DNA of 64,000 bases from Lithospermum erythrorhizon. Its lineage: Eukaryota > Streptophyta > Magnoliopsida > Boraginales > Boraginaceae. The DNA is taken from the NCBI GenBank assembly GCA_019722365.1, contig JADFUC010000718.1:164054-228053 (forward strand), given 5' to 3'. Positions 11,361-22,320 of the stretch are shown piece after piece. The translations under genes and the position numbers were made by a program. How positions within the stretch are numbered: position 1 is the first letter of the stretch; every line of letters begins with the position of its first letter. The notes under the pieces are model-generated. The model ran no database searches. It was not told the origin of the DNA and saw nothing but the letters and a program-made list of their open reading frames with translations.

Positions 11361-12514
11361 GAGGTGGGTATGTGGGGTGTTGGGAGGGGGGTGAACTCTT
11401 TTTATAAAGAGCTTATGTGGGCAATCTTTTGTTTTTGAAGGGATTGGGGAGAATTGATTTTTTTGTGGACCCATTTCTTGGTACCAGTGGGTACTGTATA
11501 TGGTTCCCACAAGTATCCTGGTAAACCATATTCGGACCCGAACCGGGTCCGGTTAAATATGGACACTACAATGTTGTGTTTTATGAGAAATGCATGCTAA
11601 CTTGCTGAGAATATAGAAGTGAGGTGCTAGATTGTTTGGTTGGTTGTTTTAAATTTTTTTAACATTCCCTCAGTTACAGCCAATCAAATAATACTCTGTG
11701 CATTGCCCCAGTAATGTTTGACTGGCTAAGAATTCTATATTGAAGTGCAAAAATCTCTATACTTTGAATAGTGAAAATTCAGAGTACTTCTGGTTTAGTT
11801 TGTGGACAAAATTCTTGCACTCTTAAACTCTCTTTGTTGAGTACAAAACCTTATTTGGTTCATTCTGATGAATTTTGTCCCCATCATAATGTTGAATGAA
11901 ACATTTCATATTGGTTTGAGACGAGTACTGTTTTTACTATAGAATGTGTTCGTTGATTAATTCTGGAGGGGGTTAGGCAGACCTGCTTTTCAAGATTTAA
12001 GAGTTAGCTTCTGCAGAAAACACTTTTCAATTAGAGCTTTAAGAAGCTCAAACAAGTACCAGACTCAATATCCTGCAGAAAGACGGAGATAAGGGTTCTG
12101 TAAGGAATATGGTTACTCGTTTTTCTATTTTTCTTTTTGTGGAAATGATAAGGGATACTAAAAGTAAACTAGTGTGATCTTGAACACGTGCAAATATCTC
12201 TTAATGGTGAACTGTTGGCCCTTAATTGGCTGGCAGAACCATGTACGAGCTTTTTAGTTACTTGTTGCTAATATCTTGATTCCCCCTCTGTGATAACGGA
12301 AGTACCATATGTACAACATTTTAAAAAGTGTAGGCTTTTCTTTCCGTTCGCTATGAATCTCTTATGTGAGGATGAAACGTAGTAAGTGGTGACATAATTC
12401 TTTTGTCAGTTGAACCGAATATAGTATATGACTGACCAAACATTCATCATCTGACAACACCATCTAGCTTAGATGGCTCTCTTATCACTTTATTTGAGAT
12501 TGTTTCCTTTGCAG
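11361..12514. other. Region upstream of the PHD gene, probable 5' exon not located
   Basis: The first clear PHD exon begins at an acceptor (12515), so at least one 5' exon should lie here. Candidate leader sequence is at 11.95-12.15 kb, with an ATG at 12109, but nothing conserved supports a choice. Confidence 0.35.
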
Positions 12515-15500
12515 GATCGATGTTGCGATATTTGTGGCTCTGTTGGTTATGCGGAATTAATGGCAACTTGTAGTAAATGCTTAACTTCTCGAGAACATTT
12601 GTAAGACTTTTTATCTTTATCATCTTGGGAGATATGGTGGAGGGAGTTATGCACATGCATAAAGTCGATTAATCCACTATCCCTTTTATTTGTCATTTCT
12701 AAGTATCATACCTGTAATACCAATGCTAGAAGAGAGAAGTAAATCTGAATATAAATTTATTAGTCAGTAACAAAACATTCCATTAGTTTGCCTACAGGAG
12801 TTGAAATGGCACTTAAGAAGTGTTTTCATTCCCTTATAACTATAGTTGGATATTTACATCCCCTTGTATGAGGTTCCTTTGTATAGCTGACAGTACTTCT
12901 GCTTTCTTCTCTCAGGTATTGCATGCGTGTTTTTCACCTCGAGCTACCCCCTCAATGGTATTGTCAGGATTGTGAGCCCGAGAGAGAGACTACACCACCA
13001 ACTTGTGGTACAAGGGAAAATTTGGCATCGACATCAACTTTCAAGAAGTCCAGTAAGGTGAACAATGATACTAGACAATTTGCTGGTCCGGGCAGTTCCA
13101 ATAAGGGATTGAAAAAGGTACATTTTAACAGTTTCAAGTGGGAAAGGAGGGTTCAAACTGGGAGAACGCAGTATATCCCCGTTGCGGAAGCCCTTAAGCT
13201 GCCATCAGGAAGTAAAAAATCTGAACAAGCCTTCACCAGTACTTACCGTCCTATTCCTGTATTGCCACAAACTACAGGTAGGAAGACCCTATAAGATCCA
13301 AATCCTTTCCTTGGAATTTTTTTTCTTCTAAAATACTGAAAGTAAAACTTGGTATAAGCTTCATACCCACACGAAAAGGACCATGTATTACACAGTTGTA
13401 CATTTGAAGTGGAATGGTTTGATTTAAATTATAACTGCATGCTCTTTTCATAAATGTTGCAATTGTCATATTTCACTAAGTAAATCGATATTAGAATTTA
13501 GAACTTCTTGGTTTGCTTGTAATTCATGTGAAGTGGCACTTGCCCACTTTTACAAAAATTGCTAAAGTTAAATTTATCTGTAGGCCAATTTGCCTCTCCA
13601 GTAAAGATAATTTCAAGTAGACAGCTTGTAAATGAACACGAGCATACTACAGATACCAGGGCACAAACAAGAGTTGAAATGGCACAGAAGAAGGCATTTG
13701 TAATACCGCCACCATCAATTGGATGTGGAACAAAAGTTAGACCAGGCATGAAGATAATCTTTTTCTTCACTCCTTCACCTGAATTTTCCTGCGTTGTTAC
13801 TATATTTTTGTCAAATCTCATACGTCAGTAAAATATGTTTACGTGAAGAAAATGATATTAAGGAAGATATAAAACATATAATATATTCTTTTTCTGATAT
13901 ATTCTTATACCTTTGGGAAACATTTTTCAATTTATATGAGAAAGATTCTCAAAATAGAAATTATATTCTACTCATCAATTTGTTGAAGTTGTGCTTATTT
14001 GTGGGTAACCATGCAGCCCAATCCCCCAAAGAGAAACAGCCTATTGATTGCTTTGTTAATGTTGGATATCCCAAATCAGCTAAAGCAAAGGTGGAGCAAG
14101 CGATGAAGAAGACATCACGAATAACTAACAGATTTCCACACCGTTCATCGAGGGTAGAAGTGGCACAGAAGAAGGCACTATCACCAACGTCACTATCAAC
14201 CATCCGTCCATCAACAATTATATCAGGCATGATTTTATTCTTAAACTGATTTGGCTGCTCTCAACGAATGTTTGAAGAAAATTAGTTCCTGATGTTTAAA
14301 TCTATACTGTGGCCTACATTCACAGGGAAAAAGTGTTCCCATTGATACTAAAGGAAAAATATTGTTAACTTACATTCTGCTTTCTACTAGAACAAACCTG
14401 TAGGCAACTCGGAGGCACTTAAACAAATCCATAATGCACATCCGGGGAATTCCTTGGTGATGTTGCAGATTCCAGAATACCATAACCCAAAGGGGAACTA
14501 GTGATAAATAAGGAATCACTAGGAATTAACACATCATCCATTGGTGCTCCAAGAATGAGTTTTGGGGGAAAGTGGGAACTTTTTTATTGTTTACCTGTGT
14601 GGATTTCCTCCTTAGATACATCCATGTCGCTTTTCCTTCATTCATCATAAAAGCAAATTAAATGAGTTCAAAGAATAATTAATGATTCATGGAAACATGT
14701 TGATTTTTTTCGTTTGGAATATATTGATTACATCATTTCAGTAAGAATGGTAATATGTTTACTGTTTTTTGTTGTGTATGACATTGTATTCTATATCGTA
14801 ATTTTACCGGTATCTGTTATCTTAATTTTTAAAACAGCTGTGATGGTGTATCTAACTGGTCAACTTGTAGGAGGTGATGTCCATGCCAATGTACACCAAG
14901 TCTCGAGAAAATATGAAGAATCTTCAACCTAATATTCTAAGTCTCTGCAAGAGCAGAGAAAGACAAACTGAAGAATGTTCAACCTGCTGTGGAACAATAT
15001 AGAGGACCGGCACAAGATGCTTCCTGGAAGTTAGTAGCACGTTCAGCTTTTTATCTAATCTCTGCTCTCATCTATTTTTTGTTACTTAATATCCCACAAT
15101 ATTCTACGCCCATTAGCAACTTCTTTCTAGGACAAATAAGTGAGTGTGATAGATATAAAACAATATATTATTGGAAGTTAGTACGCTTGTTGTTGAAGTG
15201 CGGACAATGATAAGCTAACCCACTTGAAATCATGCTGGATATAATGTTTGCCATTCGGTCTCTTCAGTTGGAGACTTGGCGTTATCTTTTGAACCTTTTA
15301 AACCTAATTTAGCGAAGGTAAGAATTCTGATGGGTCTACCGTTTGGTCATGCATGAAGATTCTATTTCAGCAACTAGATGCAATGTCTCTGAATATAATC
15401 TAAATATTTCCAAATTTCCTAGTTTGTGATAACACTTGATTTGAATTCTGGTTCTACAAGTAGGTGTTAGATTATAATCCCATCTCCATTAAAGTATCCA

Positions 15501-16639
15501 CTTGTTTAATATAATTAGTGAAGGCATTGATTAAAGATGCACTACTTTTGATTTTGATATTTGGCCTCAGCTCTACTAGTAGAAACTTACCAATATCTCT
15601 TAACTTTGTTACCTGAGAGCTTCAATTGTCACTTATCATCTGTTATAGGGGAAGTTTCAAAATGCTTTCTGATGAATGCAACGAGAGACTCTGCAGTGGA
15701 ATCCAAGGCTGCCCTCCTTCCATTGTTGTGAAACAGGTGTGAATCTTGAAAAATCTGAAACTCTGCGGGTTTGAGCTGCTTCCTCAGACTGATGTGAATA
15801 TCTTCCAAATTGGTGTCCAATTTTGATGACGTAGGATTATTTTTCTTCCCAAGTGAGAATAAGAGGTCCAATTTCTGCTCCTTAGTCGTCAATAAAAGCA
15901 TTACTTTATCCATGTAATTGATTTCTGATGCCTTCTGATCACGACTGACCTTTACATAGCTAGAGTTTGGCTGGAAGAATTAGATGGTATGAGAATGTAC
16001 ATCTAGAGCTACTAGTATTTACATCTGCACATCTGCACAAAAATTGCCAGAGTGAGCTTTCTAGTCTATATTTTGCATTACTCCTCTCCGGTTAACTCAA
16101 TGTGACTTATGTTGTTGCTTTGTGTTCACTAATTTTTTTTTTTGTGGTTCTTCATAGCATGGCATGGAGCTCATTTCTTCTGGGGTTTGTTTAGTGTTGA
16201 AAAGGTCAGAAGGAGCATGATGGCTGATAATAGAGATGTTTTGAGACTATGTCCACCTAATGATATATGGAATTGCTGTTCAAAAGGAGATGACAGTATC
16301 ACGGTTGATATGGTAATTGATATGGAAGCTGGGATGGATTTAGGCATGGTGGACGTTGTCAAGAAAAGAAAGTCTCGTGAAGACTGTTGTGGAGCTGTGG
16401 AAGAACCATTTATTACAACCACTACAAATGTTGCTTCAGCGCGGTTGGCACTTTCCATGGTGAAAGAGGAGCCATGCAATGACTCTCCACTAGTAATGGA
16501 GAAGATGTGCAAACAAATAGCTACCGGTCCGCTCTTGCAGGCTAAGAGCCCCAAGTTGGTTGTCTCCCAAAAAAATGTTTTCCCTTCAAGTTGGTGCAGG
16601 AGGTGTATCAAGGAGGTTCCTCTGAGCATCCCTATTTAA
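12515..16639 (+). pseudogene. PHD-finger protein gene (AIPP2/PAIPP2-like family), 3' half broken
   Basis: A C4HC3 PHD finger (histone-tail reader fold) is split over exons 12515-12600 and 12916-13277: CDICGSVGYAELMATCSKC, then REHLYCMRV and WYCQDC. Exons 13584-13745 and 14017-14226 encode related segments (RVEMAQKKA and RVEVAQKKA). A short exon starts at 14404. The C-terminal domain that recruits partners in this plant family is recognisable in pieces: QDASWK at about 15015, GFELLPQTDV at 15767, DDVGLFFFPSENKRS at 15825, then HFFWGLF and a last exon 16158-16639 ending TAA. Between 15692 and 15825 there is an in-frame TGA (15740-15742) and a +1 frame change, and the exon at 14871 stops at 14930 in the inherited phase. 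The PHD part and last exon look good and the middle is broken: pseudogene or indel-ridden assembly. Related plant PHD proteins act in chromatin silencing complexes; this is inference here. Confidence 0.7.
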
Positions 16640-18180
16640 GGAGTTGCACACCTTGAAAACTACTGTTGCTAGTAACGTTCCGCCCGGCTTTGAGCCTATG
16701 CATACCTGAGAACTAGTATTCAAACATCTATACATACAAAACACTCTCTGTCTCCAAGCTCCTCAAGTGCTGATACTTCTCAACTCAGACCTGAGGCCAT
16801 TCCAGGAAACAAGGGGATTTGTGACATTAAGTCAGACTATCTCATATGCATAGTTGATAGATATCACTAAAGTAGTTCGTTTAGGAGTGTAAAATCTCTG
16901 GAGTAAATATGGTTGTGTAACACACACCTATACAGACTCATGTAAATATACTGGATTGTCTTGGAACAAAAAGATCTTCATCTATCATCTTACCAAAGAG
17001 TAAAGATACTTCAATTATACAAAACTATTAAATACAAATAGCATTGAAATAAAACGGGTGATAGATAGGTGTAAAATGTACGAACACAACACAGAGAAAC
17101 TCGTTATTTTCCAAGAAGCTTTTATAACTTTTGCTCTTTTCTGACATCAACCTCATGTCATTGTCCTACTGAAAATTCTTAGACAACCTTAATCATTTCA
17201 TCCTCTCTGACCAACAAGCCTCTATCGTTTGAGGCGGGTCTGGAATACCGGTCAAGTATCGTGCTCTGGCTTATTTATCTTGGAGTTAGATTTTTTAATA
17301 TTTATTTAATTCGGTCTTTATGTTGTTTGTGTCATATGAAAAGCGAACAAATTTGTTTATACAAAGCGTAAAGCTATAATTGTATTGCTTAGATAACTAA
17401 CAAATTTTTGGTTAGTTAATATAATAAGCCATAATTAAGTTGGTTTAAAAGGACAAGTGCATTAATTTACTCTAATAGGTTAAATTTACTCAAAAGCATT
17501 AAAAGAAGAATTATTATTTCCCTCCATTGTTTTGTAATGACTTAATATAGTGTTTGAGGAAATTTTATTTATGAACAAAATAATTATTTCATTACATTTT
17601 AATACTGTTTCGGTATGGATTTAGTCCTACTCAATTTATCCTCACTTGTTTGCCCAGTATTCAAGAAACTCACTACCGTCGTTAAAAGTAAAGCCCAGCA
17701 GGGTACGAGGTTATATTTCTGGTTCCGTCGCTGCAACTCCACGGAGGCAGATGGCTCTGCTTCTTCTACTCTTTCATATCATTCATTTATTTTTTTAACA
17801 CTCCGTAAATTTTTACTCATTCAATTATTATTTTTTATTACTTTTGCCTATTCATTTAATTATTTATTATCAGTATCATTATTTGTAGTTTTATTTTCAA
17901 AAGAAATTATGAAACTAAAAAGGAAAATAGACAACTCTAAATCGGAGACGTAGAAAGGACTCCTTTATGTTTTTCATTGGTCCAAAATTAGTAGGTTGAA
18001 AAATACTATATGTATGTTGATATATTTAAAAATATTAATTATAGATTAACATGATAGTTTTTATCCAAATCGAAGTTGTAGTTGGAAGTTTGTTAATTTG
18101 GATAATTGAAAAACGAACTGGATAATGTTGTAGGGATGAAGGTAGTATAATTGTTGAAATTGAATTGCGTTGGAATCCGT
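16640..18180. other. Spacer between the PHD gene and MTQ2-like gene
   Basis: Presumed 3' UTR to about 17.0 kb, then AT-rich DNA. A GC-richer patch at 17680-17765 followed by AT-rich CACTCCGTAAATTTTT sequence resembles a MITE remnant, but no ends could be defined. The 112-codon frame over it (17615-17953) matches no family. Confidence 0.35.
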
Positions 18181-18628
18181 TATTCGTATTTTGAACACCT
18201 GTGTTTAACTGCAGACTGATTAGCTGATAATTCTGCTGCCTTTTTGTGGGGGGAGAAGCAAAGCCTCCTCACTGCAGTTGCTCTCCATGTCCCGCCACAG
18301 CTCGTTCGAGTTCAGGGAGGTCATTCTTATGTGCTATAATTAAATATTATTGCCATTGTAGTGCCCATTTATGCATTTCTTAATATATAGTTATAACTGG
18401 ACATTTGCATTTGTATTCAATTTTCTCTGCTTATGGCTTTAGTAATTAGTTATTTGACACAATATCAGGAATATAAATTAAGAGTTTAGAATATTATCCA
18501 TTAATGATACCCATTGGAGTTCGATAAAGTTTAACAATCGTTGCTAAGCTTCAGTTACTGTTGAGGTGACAATTTCCAGCAACACCTCATGTTTCTTGTG
18601 TGTTTCCGTTTATCAGGACATTCGCAAA

Positions 18629-19351
18629 ATGCCATACAGAACTGCACAAATTCGACTAGTGGCTTCTCATCCTGAGGTCTACGAACCATGTGATGATTCG
18701 TTTTTGTTAGTTGATGCATTACTCTCGGATCAAGCTAATTTGTTACACCATCAGCCGAGAGTCTGTGTTGAAGTAGGTTGTGGTAGTGGATATGTGATTA
18801 CTTCACTAGCTCTCATTCTTGGGAAGCAAGAGAGTGGTGGGGTTTACTATATGGCAACAGATATCAATCCGCATGCTGTGAGTGTAGCTCGTGAGACACT
18901 GAATGCACATGGGATTGATGCTGACTTGGTCATTACTGATGTTGCTTCAGGACTAGACAAACGGTTGGAGAAATTAGTGGATGTAATGGTTGTGAATCCT
19001 CCATATGTGCCCACACCTGAAGAAGAAGTTGGCTGTGATGGGATTACAGCTTCTTGGGCTGGTGGTGAGGATGGGCGAAGCGTGATTGACAAAATATTGC
19101 CTGTTGCTGACAAGTTGTTATCTGACAGAGGGTGGTTATACATGGTCACATTGACTGCAAATAATCCTTCTGAAATATGCCTTCAGATGAGACGGAAAGG
19201 ATACGCATCAAGAATTGTTTTGCAGAGATCAACCGAAGAGGAAAACCTCTTGGTCATCAAATTTTGGCGAGACCCCGATATCTTATTGGAGGAAAATGAA
19301 TCAGAAGTGTCCAGTGGTCAGGGATCCATGATTGGATCATTGGTTTTATGA
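18629..19351 (+). CDS. MTQ2-like: MTQ2/HEMK2-like release-factor glutamine methyltransferase
   Basis: An intact 240-residue class I SAM-dependent methyltransferase, close in length and sequence to the plant and yeast MTQ2/N6AMT1 family, which with a TRM112 partner methylates the GGQ glutamine of translation release factor eRF1. Visible features: YEPCDDSFLLVDALL near residues 18-32, SAM motif I VEVGCGSGY (residues 48-55), TDIN acidic motif (77-80), the family hallmark NPPYVPTP (123-130), and a C-terminal VIKFWRD strand. The start at 18629 is chosen because homology begins at MPYRTAQIRL and an acceptor (TTTATCAG) ends at 18616, so the in-frame ATG at 18566 probably lies in a 5' UTR intron. GC-richer sequence at 18240-18325 is a likely 5' UTR exon. 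No internal stops or frameshifts: probably functional, unlike most neighbours. Confidence 0.93.
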   Translation: MPYRTAQIRLVASHPEVYEPCDDSFLLVDALLSDQANLLHHQPRVCVEVGCGSGYVITSLALILGKQESGGVYYMATDINPHAVSVARETLNAHGIDADLVITDVASGLDKRLEKLVDVMVVNPPYVPTPEEEVGCDGITASWAGGEDGRSVIDKILPVADKLLSDRGWLYMVTLTANNPSEICLQMRRKGYASRIVLQRSTEEENLLVIKFWRDPDILLEENESEVSSGQGSMIGSLVL

Positions 19352-19479
19352 TTTCTCGTTGCCATTTCTACTTGGCGATTCCAAAAGAACTGAAGGTAAC
19401 ATTGGAAGTAATCACCTCACCTCTAATGTAATACATGTGTTCATGAAGTATGGCAGCAGTATGATTTTTCAATATCCTT

Positions 19480-19640
19480 CCAGAATTGATTACAAATAGT
19501 ACTTTAAAAATCTATATTCAGATGAGAGAGAATGGATATTGTTGTTCATGTCTTCAAGAGCAGTTGATCAACTGAAGAGGAAAGTGTATTGGTTATCAAA
19601 TTGTTGTGAGACTTGGATATACTGTTGGTGGAAACATGTC
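19480..19640 (+). pseudogene. Diverged tandem copy of the MTQ2-like 3' end
   Basis: About 160 bp downstream of the gene realigns with 19150-19300: ACAAATA..CTTT..AAAT, TTCAGATGAGA, AAGAG/AGATCAAC..GAAGAGGAAA, ATCAAATT and GAGAC follow in the same order, with mismatches and short gaps. It covers the codons for LQMRRKGY through FWRD. It has no start, is out of frame and is a fossil duplication or remnant of a decayed second copy. Confidence 0.65.
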
Positions 19641-20934
19641 AATGATATCATATGAAAGTGTGAAACTGATAATAAAAAAAAAATAGGACATTGAGTTCTT
19701 TGTAACTGTGAATTTACATTCCTTTACTAAATTACAAGTGGCCACAGAACAAAAATATGCCTTAACAATAATAATCATTGGCTCTCAATCTCTGATTGTT
19801 CCATTTCAGCAAATTGTGTTTTTTTATCCGTCAGTTGTCCGATTTCGTTTAGGCATATAACTGATGATACTGATGAGCTATAGGCCAGGTCCGTTTTCCT
19901 AAAGTAATTCAAGAACTTGCTATGCTGTGAACTTATGATAAGCCATTTTCCGTAGGTGAACAAGTGTGTGTACTTCGAAAAATGAAATATCGCGTAGACA
20001 TATTTTAAAACTTCTCGAGTGCCTTTATCCTTACTTTAGTAGTTTTTACTTTTTACTTGTCCTCTATCTGTTTTTATGACATTACTGCACTATTACATCT
20101 GTTATTCTAGTATGAGATTATGCTCTTCCTGTAAAGTGTAAGATTACCACCATCTTGTCTAGGCTCTCTTAAAGCAGTTTCAGCCTTTGTTGGGATAACT
20201 GAGAATGCAGAGATGCAACATGCTTCTCATAGTTTAATTGCATTATAAGTAGGTTCTTTACAGATTTAGCGAGGATGTAGACATGTAGTATTGCATTTCT
20301 TGAAGTATGATTCATCGTTAAGGCCCTAGTGAAAGATGTCGAACTACTATTGACCCTTCACCCGAGCATCGGAGCATTAAGATAAATACCATAAGACTCC
20401 ATTGATTCATCTTCATGATTTGATTGTTCACAAGGCACAGATGATTTTGTGTTCATGAAATTTGATAAAATTTCAAGCAACTCCCATTGGCATGCCAATG
20501 ATTTGTTTTACTTGATTGTTTGCTTGTATGTGCCTGCCGATATTGAGAAATTGTCATACATTTGAGTAGTTTCTTTATTATAACACAGCTGAGTATGCTC
20601 TGCAGGCATTGGCTAGCCTGTGTTGAATATTAATTAGTAGACTCAAACTTGTTGGACAAACCACATACTTCTGTGACAATATGATGACTATCCATGGCTG
20701 ACTCTGGAAAAAACCACCAGAAGCTCAATTGGAACTCATAGATACTTTCTCCCAACATATGTTCAGTATACTAGTAGAGATAGGTGGAAAATGTCATACT
20801 AGGCAGAGAAGGAAATAATAGAAAAGGCTAATGCAGCCAATAAGGGAAATGTTGTTTTATTTTCCTTCATCAATAGAGACTACAAATATACTGAATTGGA
20901 GACTTAACATCTTGTGTTCCAAATTTCTTTCGAA
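19641..20934. other. Spacer before the UGT locus, no gene seen
   Basis: Short minus-strand frames (19596-19778, 19775-19963) show no family features. The last few hundred bases are the presumed UGT promoter; no confident TATA box was identified. Confidence 0.35.
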
Positions 20935-22320
20935 ATGGGCAAGCGAGCGCATGTCATTGTTGTGCCCTTCCCAGCTCAAGGCCATGTCAGGCCCCTGATG
21001 AAATTGGCTTACAAGATTGCTAGCCATGACATCAAGGTAACATTTGTTAACACAGAAACCATACACGGAAAAATCTTCAGTACAACGTCGGAGCATGTTG
21101 AGGAGCACAATGGCGTGACATTTACTTCAATCCCATCTGGATCAAGAGAGGCAGAGGCAGAAAATAAACCAGAAATTGTATATATTATGAAAGCAGCCAT
21201 GCCGGGATATTTGACAGAATTGATTGAGAAGATTAATACCTTGAACAAAGATGAGCAGATCACATGTGTCATTGCTGATGCAACAATGGGGTGGATTTTG
21301 GATGTTGGAGAAAGGCTTGGAATTCAGCAGGTTGCTTTCTGTGCTGCTTCAATGGCAACTTTGGCACTGTCATGTCATATCCCTCAACTCATTCTAGCAG
21401 AGAAAATCGACACGTCTGGTAATACTCCAATACATAATTTTCTTTTCACACGTCTTCTCCCCTCACTATCTTTCCGTTGGACGGATTATATTAGTTAAGT
21501 GATTATATATCCTTGCAGGGCAAGTAAACAGAATAAATGAAGTAATCAGTATTACAGAAGATATTCCGGCTTGGGAGGGTACAGGTTTACCTTGGTCCTT
21601 TAACCAAATGGTAGATATCGAAAAGCCCTTTTATGATATTTATAAAACTGCCCAAGAAGCAGAAGTCCGCGTTAAATGGTGCCTTTGTAATTCATCATCT
21701 GAAATTGAGCCTGCGGCTTGTAATCTGATTTCGAGCTTCTTGCCTGTTGGTCCACTGATTGAAACTGATGCTCGAAGTACTCCTTCTGCTGCTGGAAGCT
21801 TTAAGCCAGAGGATGTGAGTTGTCTAACATGGTTGGATAAACAACCAACTGGGTCTGTAGTCTATGTTTCATTCGGCAGCATAGCAGTTAAGCCTTTGAA
21901 TGTGAATGAATTAGCATGTGCTTGAGATATAAGCCTGTTTCTATGGGTGGTTCGATCAAATTATGTGATCTGTTCTGATTGCCCCGAGGCTTTCTAGAGA
22001 GGGTGGCTGATCAGGTGCATCGTGGAATGTTTCTGAAAAAGTATTAGCCCATCCTGCAATTGCTTGTTTCCTGACACATTGTGGATGGAACTGGTCTGGC
22101 TTGACAGGTGTTCTCTGTTGGCCTTCCTTTGGTGACCAAATCAGATTGCATTAGCTGCGATGTTTGACTGCAAACTTTAAACTTCGATTTGGATGAAAAT
22201 GGTTCAAGGTCCAGAGATGAAATTAAGAACAAAATTCTATTGTTTACCTCTCAATTATTCAAAGCAAATGCATTCTAAGCTTAATGGCTGAACAAACTAT
22301 CTTGAATATGGATCATCTTT
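20935..22320 (+). pseudogene. UGT83A1-like family 1 UDP-glycosyltransferase, C-terminal half destroyed
   Basis: Cytosolic family 1 UGTs transfer sugar from UDP-sugars to small molecules. The N-terminus MGKRAHVIVVPFPAQGHVRP with the catalytic-type His, VTFVNTE, and a GT-AG intron at 21419-21518 (phase 1) join cleanly to an exon reading GQVNRINEVI through PVGPL, CLTWLDKQPTGSVVYVSFGS. After VNELACA a TGA at 21923-21925 ends a 296-residue frame; full UGTs are about 450-480. Beyond it the donor-binding PSPG region is recognisable ([20 protein letters not shown] near 22030-22095) but with several stops, frame changes and missing segments, including the WAPQ part of the box. Traces run on to about 22310. 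Without the PSPG box no sugar donor could bind, so I call it a pseudogene. UGT83A affinity is by eye. Confidence 0.85.

Noticed and set aside
10925..11438. Two GC-rich frames of 72-86 codons on opposite strands
   Set aside because: They lie across the 380-bp MITE; GC-rich composition removes stops and explains them.
15629..15913. 94-codon minus-strand frame
   Set aside because: It is antisense to the PHD gene C-terminal exon, whose plus-strand sequence carries the recognisable family motifs.
16171..16629. 152-codon minus-strand frame
   Set aside because: Shadow of the last PHD-gene exon on the opposite strand.
17615..17953. 112-codon plus-strand frame
   Set aside because: Hydrophobic low-complexity tail from T-rich DNA, no homologue recognised, and no conserved start.
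18566..18628. Upstream in-frame ATG of the MTQ2-like frame
   Set aside because: Family homology starts at 18629, and a splice acceptor at 18616 suggests the upstream codons are intronic.
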